From JAIBAJ01 sp965284645 (lineage in GTDB: Bacteria; Bacteroidota; Bacteroidia; JAIBAJ01), in NCBI GenBank assembly GCA_965284645.1, contig OZ260106.1, forward strand, positions 3,162,001-3,226,000: a stretch of DNA of 64,000 nucleotides, in the 5' to 3' direction. Numbering within the stretch: position 1 is the stretch's first letter; each line of letters starts with the position of its first letter. Both the position numbers and the translations under genes were made by a program. Shown here one piece after another: positions 9,620 to 18,122 of the stretch. The notes below the pieces were generated by a model. It was given only the letters and a program-made list of their open reading frames with translations. It ran no database searches and was not told where the DNA came from.

Positions 9620-11245
9620 TTACATTATTTGAAATTCTGACATTCTAACCATAACAGAAAAAAGATTTTTTAATTTATTTTCAACCGAGGTTGAAAGTGC
9701 TGCATTTGAAGGGTTGGAGAGGTAATCCGAATATTCTACAGTCCATTCAAAATCGGGCAAGCCAGGAATAAGAATTTCTTTTAGACTGGTAACCTGCGAT
9801 GTTGTGATTGGATAGTTGAACATAATTTCTGCCAATTCATTTACAAGCACATTTGGATCAGATGCATTAGGAATATTATTGACAATATCTAAAACTGGCA
9901 CTAGATTAGTAACATTATAGTTTTCATCATTATAGCTAAATGTGCCACCTTCCACCATCAATTTACAAAACTGATGACGCTTTGGCAAAAGCAAGTTATT
10001 TATCCATAGTTTGTAAAATTGTGGCACTTGATAGTAAGCTTTCCATCCAGCCACGTTAGGGTGATAGAATAATGCCTGCTCTGTGTCGGAACTCATAATA
10101 TAAATATTGTAAGCATGGTCGTATTCCTGCTCCACATTACCCTGAGGAGGATTGATGCCTAAACCTCTGGTAGCGGACATCATCAGATCCACAGGACTTT
10201 TAATCATACAAGCTGTTGATTGAAAAAAATGTTCTGATTTAAACAAAACCCTTAATGCCGGTTCAATATCATAATTGTTATTCCTTAGAATAAGAGCTAA
10301 TGGTTCTATGATATTTGTCTCAATATCACTAGTGATTTCAGAGCTTACAAACCAACGATACAATTTTCGAGTGATGAAGTTCGAGCATTCTGCTTTTTGA
10401 AAAATGACATCAATCAAATCTTTATATTCTTGAGAACCATTTTCTGCAATTACTACATTATTAAATCTATTAGAAAGTTGTTTTGTTCCTTGTGTGTGTC
10501 TATTTACAGAAAATTGAGCTATCAGTTCATTTGGGCTACCAAGTTGAGGCACTTGCCATCCAGTAAGGACTTTTGCCATTTCAATAACATCCTGTTCGGT
10601 GTAATTGGTGTAATCTCCAGGAGCTACTAATGGTCCTTTGCCGATTGTGAATAATTCCAACAATTCTCGGGAATAGTTTTCGTTTGGCGCAATACTGGTG
10701 TTTTCAGTTCCGCTCAAATAAATGAGCATACTTGTATCTATAGTAATTTGCTTGGTCAGTTCTTTGAAATTTCCAAGAGATAAATTTCTTAGCAATGAAT
10801 AATATACATATTCTCTATGGGGAATGGTAGCATCTCCCACCACAAAATGATTGTGCCAAAATAAGGTCATTTTCTCCTTGATTGATAATCCGCTGTAGTG
10901 CATCTGCAATACTGTCCACGAATAGAGTGATTTGCTTCTAGACCGTAGCACCCTATTGCGAAGCATAGGTGGATTTACATCGGGGAAAGCAGGTGCATTA
11001 ACCCATGTTTGACCAAAGGTAGCACCTGGGTCATTTAGCTGGTTGGCGCCCGTTCCATCAGGAATTGTTTTTACTGGAGGAGCAGGTGTTGCTAAGGGTG
11101 CAAATAGTGCATCAATTGTATCATTTAATCCTAAATTAACAGCACTATTTACCATTTGAACAGATGGTCCAAATGTGGTTCGTTTTAATAAATGTCGGGC
11201 TTGAGTTGAAGTCCAACTTCCCGAATATTGATCTAAATATGGCAT
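9620..11245 (-). CDS. DUF1800 domain protein
   Basis: A 541-residue protein with the DUF1800 core: RHLLKRTTFGPS near residue 17, LFWHNHFVVG near 127, NENYSRELLELFTIG near 187 and VAGWKAYYQVPQFYKLWINN near 400. No clear signal peptide is present at the chosen start, and the TAA-rich region upstream gives no better one. DUF1800 genes are regularly paired with DUF1501 genes in Bacteroidota and Planctomycetota, as here. The role of the pair is unknown; export of both as one complex has been suggested from their co-occurrence. This is the first gene of the two-gene operon. Confidence 0.92.
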   Translation of the reverse strand: MPYLDQYSGSWTSTQARHLLKRTTFGPSVQMVNSAVNLGLNDTIDALFAPLATPAPPVKTIPDGTGANQLNDPGATFGQTWVNAPAFPDVNPPMLRNRVLRSRSKSLYSWTVLQMHYSGLSIKEKMTLFWHNHFVVGDATIPHREYVYYSLLRNLSLGNFKELTKQITIDTSMLIYLSGTENTSIAPNENYSRELLELFTIGKGPLVAPGDYTNYTEQDVIEMAKVLTGWQVPQLGSPNELIAQFSVNRHTQGTKQLSNRFNNVVIAENGSQEYKDLIDVIFQKAECSNFITRKLYRWFVSSEITSDIETNIIEPLALILRNNNYDIEPALRVLFKSEHFFQSTACMIKSPVDLMMSATRGLGINPPQGNVEQEYDHAYNIYIMSSDTEQALFYHPNVAGWKAYYQVPQFYKLWINNLLLPKRHQFCKLMVEGGTFSYNDENYNVTNLVPVLDIVNNIPNASDPNVLVNELAEIMFNYPITTSQVTSLKEILIPGLPDFEWTVEYSDYLSNPSNAALSTSVENKLKNLFSVMVRMSEFQIM

Positions 11246-11761
11246 AAATTAATTATTTCTATTTTTTACTGATTAGACTTTAATAATTTAAAAAGGTTGC
11301 CTGGATAAACTGAAAAGGGTTCTGCTAACGAACTGGTTTTTGTGCAGATTTGGGAATAGAGTCTCTTCTGACTGTATCTGCTGCCAATTGAAAGATAAAT
11401 ATACAAGTTTAGCGCTAAAGCTATGTTCATCTTAATCTACTTTTATCATTTGTTATAATAAGTTATTAAATTCACCTATTCTGCGACCGTATTACCGATA
11501 ACTTACTTACATAAGCCATTCCATTTCCCCTAATCCAAAATCTGAATTCAAAAATAGGTGGAAATAATTTACAAAAACGTTCAAATAAAAAATCAACTTT
11601 CCCTTTTTATATAGCACTTATAAGTATAAAGATGGTTTGTGCAATACCTAAGAATTGTTCATCCGTTACAATTCCCATCTTCACTTTTTACAACAGAAAA
11701 GATACAAGCACCCTTTACCCCATCTTGATTTAAACCACCAAAAGCCAAGTTCCAGCACACT
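11246..11761. other. Intergenic region upstream of the DUF1800 operon and the MFS gene
   Basis: About 515 bp between divergently transcribed units. It should contain the promoter of the DUF1800-DUF1501 operon on the minus strand and that of the MFS gene on the plus strand. I see no RNA gene, no long repeat and no convincing coding frame. Confidence 0.4.
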
Positions 11762-11910
11762 GTCCGGGTAGGGATAGCAGCGGAAAACCCACAGCGGCCT
11801 GAGCGAATGCGAAAGGCGCGAGGATTTGCAGCGAATAGCCCGACCTGAACGCCCCCGCTTCAAAAGTTTAGTTCCAAGGTCCAAAAGGTTTGGGGCGGAA
11901 GGGACACGCC
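11762..11910 (+). repeat. Dispersed repeat family A, copy 2
   Basis: It holds GTCCGGGTAGGGATAGCAG, AACCCACAG, GATTTGCAGCGAATAGCCCG and, at the end, GGCGGAAGGGACACGCC. It lies 60 bp before the MFS start codon, so it is within or next to that gene's leader. Confidence 0.82.
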
Positions 11911-11969
11911 AAGAAAAAATACAGGTAGACCGGAAAAAAATTACTTTCTTTATACCCAAATTCTTTTGT

Positions 11970-13292
11970 ATGACGCAACAAAAACCTACGCTTTCTTTTT
12001 GGCAAATTTGGAATATGTGTTTCGGATTTTTCGGTATCCAGTTTGGCTGGAGCCTGCAGATGGGAAACATGAGTGCCATTTACGAATACCTGGGCGCTAA
12101 ACCGGAAGCTATACCTGGACTGTGGCTGGCCGCACCGATGACAGGATTGCTGGTTCAACCGATAATCGGCTATATGAGCGACCGTACCTGGCACCCAAAG
12201 CTGGGCCGTCGTCGTCCGTATTTTTTGGTGGGTGCTATTTTAAGCTCCTTGGCTCTGTTTATTATGCCGAATTCGCCCTCGGTGTGGATGGCCGCTGGAA
12301 CACTGTGGATACTCGACTCTTGTATCAATATTAGCATGGAACCTTTTAGGGCTTTTGTGGCCGATAACTTGAACGATAAACAACGCTCGTTCGGTTATGC
12401 TATGCAGAGTATGTTTATCGGTATAGCCTCGTTTATTGCGGGTTACCTGCCTATGCTGCTGGTGGACTGGTTCGGATTTAGTCGTGAAAAAACAGCAGGC
12501 GGCATTCCCGAAAATATTATGTGGTCGTTTTATATAGGTGCCGGAATGTTTTTACTGGCTGTGCTGTACACGGTTTTCTTTAGCAAGGAATACCCACCTA
12601 CGGAAGAGGAAAAAGTAGCCAATGCCCAAGGCGGCGGTTTTGTGGCCGGTGCCAAAGAGATTTTTGAATCCATAGCTGCTATGCCTAGCCAAATGCGCAA
12701 ATTGGCCTTAGTCAATTTCCTCACCTGGCCGGGTTTGTTTTTGATGTGGTTTTACTTCAGCACTGGGGTGGCTACGGATATCTTTGGCGGAGACCCCCAA
12801 ACAAATAGCGAGCAGTATACCAAAGGACTGGAATTTGCCAATACCACCTCGGCTATTTTGAACCTGGTAACCTTTGGATTTTCATTTACCCTGCCTTTTT
12901 GGGTGTCGAAATTGGGCAAGAAAATTACGCATTCGGTTTGCTTGCTTCTGGGCGGCATAGGATTAATTTCGGTTAAGTTTATTCACGATCCTAACCTTTT
13001 GTATGTTTCAATGGGTTTTGTAGGCATTGCTTGGGCTTCGATTTTATCCATGCCTTATTCGATGCTGGCCGGTTGTCTGCCCGAGAAGAAAATGGGAATT
13101 TATATGGGTATTTTCAATTTCTTTATTGTTTTGCCCGAAATTATTGCATCTCTTTCGTTTGGGAGCATCATGGAACATGTATTGCACAACGACCGCTTGA
13201 TGGCCGTGCTAATCGGTGGATGCCTGCTCTGTGCGGCGAGTGTGGCCTGCGCCTTGATTATCAAAGAAGAGGAAGTTTCGAGTGCAGCTTGA
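11970..13292 (+). CDS. MFS transporter of the SLC45/GPH sugar type
   Basis: A 440-residue protein with about 12 membrane segments. The ATG at 11970 is chosen because the frame upstream of it lies inside repeat A and reads as low-complexity arginine- and lysine-rich sequence. Motif-A-like IGYMSDRTWHPKLGRRRPY lies between membrane segments 2 and 3. The N-terminal FWQIWNMCFGFFGIQFGWSLQ and this loop resemble the GPH/SLC45 sucrose-maltose transporters. Substrate inference is disaccharide-proton symport; no glycoside hydrolase lies beside it to confirm this. The next gene (acetyl-CoA synthetase) starts 98 bp downstream on the same strand. Confidence 0.87.
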   Translation: MTQQKPTLSFWQIWNMCFGFFGIQFGWSLQMGNMSAIYEYLGAKPEAIPGLWLAAPMTGLLVQPIIGYMSDRTWHPKLGRRRPYFLVGAILSSLALFIMPNSPSVWMAAGTLWILDSCINISMEPFRAFVADNLNDKQRSFGYAMQSMFIGIASFIAGYLPMLLVDWFGFSREKTAGGIPENIMWSFYIGAGMFLLAVLYTVFFSKEYPPTEEEKVANAQGGGFVAGAKEIFESIAAMPSQMRKLALVNFLTWPGLFLMWFYFSTGVATDIFGGDPQTNSEQYTKGLEFANTTSAILNLVTFGFSFTLPFWVSKLGKKITHSVCLLLGGIGLISVKFIHDPNLLYVSMGFVGIAWASILSMPYSMLAGCLPEKKMGIYMGIFNFFIVLPEIIASLSFGSIMEHVLHNDRLMAVLIGGCLLCAASVACALIIKEEEVSSAA

Positions 13293-13390
13293 TACAAAAG
13301 AAGGATAAGCTAGCATTTTCATCTCATTTTTTGTCTAATCCACCATTGAATAGGGAATAGGGCTATTTTCGCTTTGAATTTTGTTTACCC

Positions 13391-15304
13391 ATGACTTACC
13401 CTTACCAAATCAATAGCCTTGAGCAATACCACGATGCCTACAGGCGCAGTGTCGAAAATCCAGCCGCCTTTTGGGCAGAAATTGCCGAACATTTTACCTG
13501 GAAAAAGAAATGGGACACGGTATTGGATTGGAACTTTTATGAACCCCACATTCGTTGGTTCGAAGGAGGCAAACTCAATATTACTGAAAATTGCCTCGAC
13601 CGTCACCTGGAAAAAAACGGTCATACCCCAGCCATAATTTGGGAATCGAACGATCCTGAAGAGCATCACCGGGTGTTGACCTATAAGGAATTGCATTTTA
13701 AAGTAGTTCAGTTTTCAAATGTTTTAAAAAACAATGGCGTAAAAAAAGGGGATCGGGTATGTATTTACATGGGAATGGTGCCCGAATTGGCCATTGCCAC
13801 CTTGGCTTGTGCCCGAATTGGTGCAATTCATTCCGTTATTTTCGGTGGTTTTTCTGCCCAAGCCATTGCCGACCGATTGTTTGATGCCCAGGCTGAATTT
13901 ATTATAACCTGTGATGGTGCTTTCCGTGGTGGAAAGGATATTCCTCTGAAAAGCGTTATCGATGATGCCTTGGTGGGAAACCACGACATTAAAAAGGTAA
14001 TTGTTTGCACACGCACCCGAACCCCGGTAAGCATGCTGAAAGGACGGGATGTATGGTGGGAAGATGAAATAAAGAAGGTTGAAACAGCAGGAAATCCCGA
14101 TTGTCCGGCCGAAGAAATGGATGCTGAGGATATGCTGTTTATCCTTTACACATCAGGATCGACAGGAAAACCAAAAGGAGTAGTCCATACAACAGCCGGC
14201 TATATGGTTTGGACCAATTATACTTTTGTGAATGTATTTCAATACCGCCCCGGACAAGTTCATTTTTGTACAGCCGATATTGGATGGATTACCGGTCACA
14301 GTTATATTGTATATGGACCTTTAAGTGCCGGAGCTACCACCCTGCTTTTTGAAGGAATTCCAACCTGGCCTGATGCCGGAAGGTTTTGGGACATAGTAGA
14401 GAAACACAAGGTGAATATCCTTTACACTGCTCCAACTGCCATTCGAAGCTTAATGGGTTTTGGATTAGAACCTATAACAGGAAAAGATTTAAGTTCGCTA
14501 GAGGTGTTGGGCTCGGTAGGTGAACCAATCAATGAAGAAGCTTGGCATTGGTACCATAAAAACATTGGCAAGGAAAACTGTCCGATTGTAGACACCTGGT
14601 GGCAAACCGAAACAGGAGGCGTACTAATTTCAAACCTAGCCGGAGTAACACCCCAAAAACCTTCCTTTGCTACCTTGCCAATGCCAGGCATACAACCTTG
14701 TTTGGTGGATGAAAATGGACAGGAAATCGAAGGCAACGGTGTAAGTGGAAACCTCTGTTTAAAAGCGCCTTGGCCGGGTATTTTGCGCACCACCTACCGC
14801 GACCATGAGCGTTGCAGACAAACCTACTTCTCGACTTACAAAGGTAAATATTTTACAGGTGATGGTTGTATGAGAGACGAAGAGGGAAATTACCGAATCA
14901 CCGGAAGGGTAGATGATGTATTGAATGTAAGCGGCCACCGGATTGGCACCGCTGAAGTAGAAAATGCCATCAACATGCACGCCGGAGTAATTGAAAGTGC
15001 TGTGGTGGGATTTCCACATGATATCAAAGGGCAGGGAATTTATGCTTACGTAATTTACAATGGCACCCATGGCGATGAAAACCTAAGCCGACAAGATATT
15101 ACTGCTACCGTTTCACGAATTATTGGTCCGATTGCCAAACCCGATAAAATTCAGTTTGTACCCGGATTGCCTAAAACCAGAAGTGGAAAAATAATGCGGA
15201 GGATTTTAAGAAAAATTGCAGAAGGCGATACGTCCAACCTCGGAGATACCACTACCCTACTCGATCCGAGTTTGGTGGATGTGATTAAGGAAGGTAAATT
15301 GTAG
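13391..15304 (+). CDS. acs: Acetyl-CoA synthetase (acetate-CoA ligase)
   Basis: A 637-residue adenylating enzyme that converts acetate, ATP and CoA to acetyl-CoA, AMP and pyrophosphate. The P-loop-like motif YTSGSTGKPKG lies at residues 253-263. DTWWQTETGG follows near 400-410, forming the acetate pocket with its tryptophan, and GRVDDVLNVSGHRIGTAEVE lies near 510-530. The C-terminal PKTRSGKIMRR contains K600, the lysine acetylated in regulated Acs enzymes. The length matches the family (about 630-650). It is likely monocistronic or read with the transporter upstream; a dispersed repeat follows it. Confidence 0.96.
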   Translation: MTYPYQINSLEQYHDAYRRSVENPAAFWAEIAEHFTWKKKWDTVLDWNFYEPHIRWFEGGKLNITENCLDRHLEKNGHTPAIIWESNDPEEHHRVLTYKELHFKVVQFSNVLKNNGVKKGDRVCIYMGMVPELAIATLACARIGAIHSVIFGGFSAQAIADRLFDAQAEFIITCDGAFRGGKDIPLKSVIDDALVGNHDIKKVIVCTRTRTPVSMLKGRDVWWEDEIKKVETAGNPDCPAEEMDAEDMLFILYTSGSTGKPKGVVHTTAGYMVWTNYTFVNVFQYRPGQVHFCTADIGWITGHSYIVYGPLSAGATTLLFEGIPTWPDAGRFWDIVEKHKVNILYTAPTAIRSLMGFGLEPITGKDLSSLEVLGSVGEPINEEAWHWYHKNIGKENCPIVDTWWQTETGGVLISNLAGVTPQKPSFATLPMPGIQPCLVDENGQEIEGNGVSGNLCLKAPWPGILRTTYRDHERCRQTYFSTYKGKYFTGDGCMRDEEGNYRITGRVDDVLNVSGHRIGTAEVENAINMHAGVIESAVVGFPHDIKGQGIYAYVIYNGTHGDENLSRQDITATVSRIIGPIAKPDKIQFVPGLPKTRSGKIMRRILRKIAEGDTSNLGDTTTLLDPSLVDVIKEGKL

Positions 15305-15386
15305 CTGTAATTTTATCATCCAAAATGAAACTTGCTGTACGGTTTATGAAATCCTACAATTGTTTTATTTCGGAAATAATTGTTTT

Positions 15387-15531
15387 AACCCAGATTAGGA
15401 TTTAGAAATTCACAAACAATTAACCAGTTGTAAATTAATTTGATTGTCCAAATTGATAACAACTGCCAATCCTAAATTTCTTTGGGAGGTGTAAACCCAG
15501 CCAAATCAATTATTTTGGATTACTTTGGGTT
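15387..15531. repeat. Dispersed repeat family B, copy 1 (diverged)
   Basis: It starts AACCCAGATTAGG and ends TTTGGGTT. Inside, CCAGTTGTAAATTAATTTG and CAAATTGATAACAACTG form a hairpin. It is shorter and more diverged than copies 2 and 3. Its end touches the stop codon of the following minus-strand gene. Confidence 0.8.
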
Positions 15532-15995
15532 TAACTTTTCGACACCACCTTCTTTAGTTTGTTCAGGTATTTTTTCATATCCTGACCTGCACCAAACCGG
15601 ATTAAAAATCCAGGTATGGCAAAACCCAAGGCATGCTTGACTAGGTTATTATCGAATTCAACCGTATAATGGAATCGGCTTTGGTTATTGGCAAGGGCTT
15701 CAATTTTGCGGGTACTTCTCAAATAAAAGGCTGAATCGGGCTTGGTTTCAAACACCACCTTTTCGCCTTCAACCCATTCCTTGCAGCTTAACACCAAAAG
15801 GTGATTGTTCATCCTTTTAGACAGATTGGAATATTCGTAAGCTTCAACGCCCAAACTAGGAGGGCCAAATAAAGTGGTATGGTTGATTTCCTTGCGCCAT
15901 AGACAATCGTTTTCCAAATTTGCCAAATAGGCAAAGGCCAAATGACTAGCTATAGGCAACACACAGGAACCTTGGATCTTGGTTCGGGAAGACAT
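15531..15995 (-). CDS. SRPBCC (START-like) family protein
   Basis: A 154-residue cytoplasmic protein. The pattern of an initial strand (KIQGSCVLPIASHLAFAYLANLENDCLW), alternating beta strands and a long C-terminal helix (DMKKYLNKLKKVV) fits the polyketide-cyclase/START helix-grip fold used to bind hydrophobic ligands. The ligand is unknown. It is the last gene of a tight three-gene minus-strand run; the gap to the lipoprotein gene is 14 bp. The stop codon abuts repeat B copy 1. Confidence 0.75.
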   Translation of the reverse strand: MSSRTKIQGSCVLPIASHLAFAYLANLENDCLWRKEINHTTLFGPPSLGVEAYEYSNLSKRMNNHLLVLSCKEWVEGEKVVFETKPDSAFYLRSTRKIEALANNQSRFHYTVEFDNNLVKHALGFAIPGFLIRFGAGQDMKKYLNKLKKVVSKS

Positions 15996-16009
15996 GCGAT
16001 TAAAAAAAA

Positions 16010-16471
16010 TTACAATTTTTCGAATGTAAGATTATCGGAACCTTCTCCTCCCCCAACTGCATGGGTCAATTCAATTTTCGAAGCTGATTGGGAAATTACA
16101 TTCCAACTGGCATTGAGGTCTTCAAATTTGTTGATTTGGCCATAACTAATACTAAAACGAATATCAGATAACATTTCTTGGTCGACATTAATATCAGATA
16201 CATACCAAGTACCAATCAAACTCTCTGTAGAACTTGTTGCTGTGAGGTTTCCATCAGCTCCAAAAACGAAGGAATAATCAGCAAAAACGCTGGTTCTGTT
16301 TTCACCGGAAGTGGAATAAAGGCTTATTTTCCAATTTCCATCTTTTACTTCGGTTTGAATAATTTCTTGTAAGGAATTTTCTGACGTTGTCTCTACCTTT
16401 TTACATGAGTTAAGGCAGGATAGAGCGATTAGGGCAAAAAATGCAGATAAGGTTAATTTTATAATACGCAT
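16010..16471 (-). CDS. Small lipoprotein, lipocalin-like
   Basis: A 153-residue exported protein. The N-terminus is a lipoprotein signal with lipobox LNSC at residues 20-23, so the mature protein would start at C23 followed by KK. The body is beta-rich: GNWKISLYSTSGENRT, then YSFVFGADGNLTATSS and GTWYVSD. This strand order is common in small Bacteroidota lipoproteins of lipocalin type. No catalytic residues are visible. It sits between the SRPBCC gene and a secreted helical protein, in one probable operon. Confidence 0.7.
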   Translation of the reverse strand: MRIIKLTLSAFFALIALSCLNSCKKVETTSENSLQEIIQTEVKDGNWKISLYSTSGENRTSVFADYSFVFGADGNLTATSSTESLIGTWYVSDINVDQEMLSDIRFSISYGQINKFEDLNASWNVISQSASKIELTHAVGGGEGSDNLTFEKL

Positions 16472-16485
16472 AGATGAGTTTAGGA

Positions 16486-16989
16486 TTAGTCTCTTTTAAT
16501 GTAAAATCCATTTTTTGCTGCATATTCATCTTGTGCAGCATGGAGTTTTTTCAAGAAATCACCTTCAACTAGGGCTACGGAATTCAAATTGCCCATGGTA
16601 GCCTGAAAATCTTGTTCCGAATTTTTACTCGTCAGCTTTTCGAAAGGTACGAAAGCCTTAGTAACCATTTCTTTTTCAAAGTCCAGAAAATCTACCATAG
16701 CCATGCGAAATGGCTTGGAATCCATTCCCATATCCTTAAGTTCCATCATTTCCTTTCTTTTCCGGACAATCAATTTATCCATTGCCTCCCTAGCTTTGTA
16801 TAATTGGCTATAATCCTTGGTATTGTAGCAATTCTGAAGCACAGAACCCCAATTTTGTCCGTATTTATACAAACTATCGGTAGTAGAAATAATGTAATTA
16901 TTGTATTCGATTGTGGTTGTAAACTGGGCATTTCCATAAAGGATGGAACAAAATACCAAGCTAAGGGTAAGGAATAATTTATTTTTCAT
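16486..16989 (-). CDS. Secreted helical protein of unknown function
   Basis: A 167-residue protein if it starts at the ATG at 16989; a longer frame begins at 17034 but would put 15 poorly hydrophobic residues before the signal peptide. MKNKLFLTLSLVFCSILYGNAQ is a clear signal peptide. The mature part is mostly helical and charged (REAMDKLIVRKRKEMMELKD; VDFLDFEKEMVTKAF) and resembles small LIC11966-like Bacteroidota surface proteins. I do not recognise a function. It is the first gene of the three-gene minus-strand run. Confidence 0.65.
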   Translation of the reverse strand: MKNKLFLTLSLVFCSILYGNAQFTTTIEYNNYIISTTDSLYKYGQNWGSVLQNCYNTKDYSQLYKAREAMDKLIVRKRKEMMELKDMGMDSKPFRMAMVDFLDFEKEMVTKAFVPFEKLTSKNSEQDFQATMGNLNSVALVEGDFLKKLHAAQDEYAAKNGFYIKRD

Positions 16990-17043
16990 TTTAATAATTA
17001 CCAAAGATAGGAAATTAGCATAACAAATATCCAAAGCTGAGGC

Positions 17044-17051
17044 TATATTTG
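17044..17051 (+). promoter_or_regulatory. -7 promoter box for the ligase-associated repair operon
   Basis: TATATTTG matches TAnnTTTG and lies 54 bp before the chosen ATG at 17106. A longer frame would start with the TTG inside this box, which argues against that start. Confidence 0.55.
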
Positions 17052-17105
17052 TCGAAATTCAATAATTTTTCACCAAGCTCGAAGGAAATCCTCTCTGAAA
17101 AGTCT

Positions 17106-18122
17106 ATGCTGCAATTCTCCTCGTCCAGCATTTATTGTCCCTTGGCTAATATCCATATCGACCCTTGGAAAGCGGTTGATCTTGCCATTTTAACCCATGC
17201 TCATAGCGACCACGCCCGTCCTGGAAGCAAACACTACCTGGCACACAAAGATTCTGAAACCATCCTTCGGTTGAGGCTTGGAAACGACATTTCTTTGCAA
17301 ACATTGGAATATGGGGAAACCTTCTACCACCAAGGCGTTAAGTTCTCTTTGCACCCAGCCGGACATATTCTTGGTTCGGCACAAGTGAGAGTCGAATACA
17401 AAGGAGAAGTCTGGGTGGCCAGTGGGGATTACAAAGGACAAGACGATGGATTTTGCCAAGCCTTTGAACCCATCAAATGCCATACCTTTATTACCGAATC
17501 AACCTTTGGATTACCCATATATCATTGGAAAAAACAAGCCGAGGTTATGCAAGAAATTCGTGCATGGATAGAAGGAAACAGGTTGGCAGGAAAAAATTCG
17601 GTACTAATGGGTTACGCCTTAGGTAAGATGCAAAGATTAATTTCGGGACTTCAACCCTTCGATTTTCCTGTCTTTGCCCATGGTGCTATTTATACCGTGA
17701 ACGAAGCCCTTCGTGCCGCTAGTTATCCGTTGCCCTACATTCCACTTATTACCCCTGATTTACCCAAAAAGAGCTTTGATAAAGCCTTGATACTTGCGCC
17801 GGGTTCGGCATTGAACACCCCGTGGATGAACCGTTTCGAGCCCTATTCAACCGGTTATTGTTCAGGTTGGATGGCCGTTCGGGGAGCAAAAAACAGGATG
17901 CCAATTGACCGCGGCTTTGTGCTTTCTGACCATGCCGATTGGACCGAACTGAACACCCTGATCAAAGCCACCGAAGCTGAAAATGTATTTGTAACCCATG
18001 GTTTCACCTCTAGTTTTGCCAAATGGCTCAACGAAAACGGAATTCAGGCCAAAGAGGTAAAAACAATGTATGGCGAAGAAAGCGGAAACGATTTTGAACC
18101 TACCTCATCGGATAAGGCATGA
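17106..18122 (+). CDS. Ligase-associated DNA exonuclease (MBL fold)
   Basis: A 338-residue metallo-beta-lactamase-fold nuclease of the CPSF/Pso2 type found beside ATP-dependent ligases. The ATG at 17106 gives MLQFSSSSIYCPLANIHIDP, which aligns with the family's usual start; the frame upstream adds 19 residues and begins at a TTG inside a promoter box. The metal-binding HAHSDH lies at residues 31-36, HPAGHILGSAQ near 98-108 and LSDHADW near 278-284. It is the first gene of an operon: its stop overlaps the ligase start (ATGA at 18119). Expected role: end processing before ligation during repair. Confidence 0.93.
   Translation: MLQFSSSSIYCPLANIHIDPWKAVDLAILTHAHSDHARPGSKHYLAHKDSETILRLRLGNDISLQTLEYGETFYHQGVKFSLHPAGHILGSAQVRVEYKGEVWVASGDYKGQDDGFCQAFEPIKCHTFITESTFGLPIYHWKKQAEVMQEIRAWIEGNRLAGKNSVLMGYALGKMQRLISGLQPFDFPVFAHGAIYTVNEALRAASYPLPYIPLITPDLPKKSFDKALILAPGSALNTPWMNRFEPYSTGYCSGWMAVRGAKNRMPIDRGFVLSDHADWTELNTLIKATEAENVFVTHGFTSSFAKWLNENGIQAKEVKTMYGEESGNDFEPTSSDKA

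Noticed and set aside
11826..11969. N-terminal extension of the MFS transporter by 48 codons
   Set aside because: The extension lies in repeat A copy 2 and reads as arginine/lysine-rich filler; the ATG at 11970 gives a normal MFS start.
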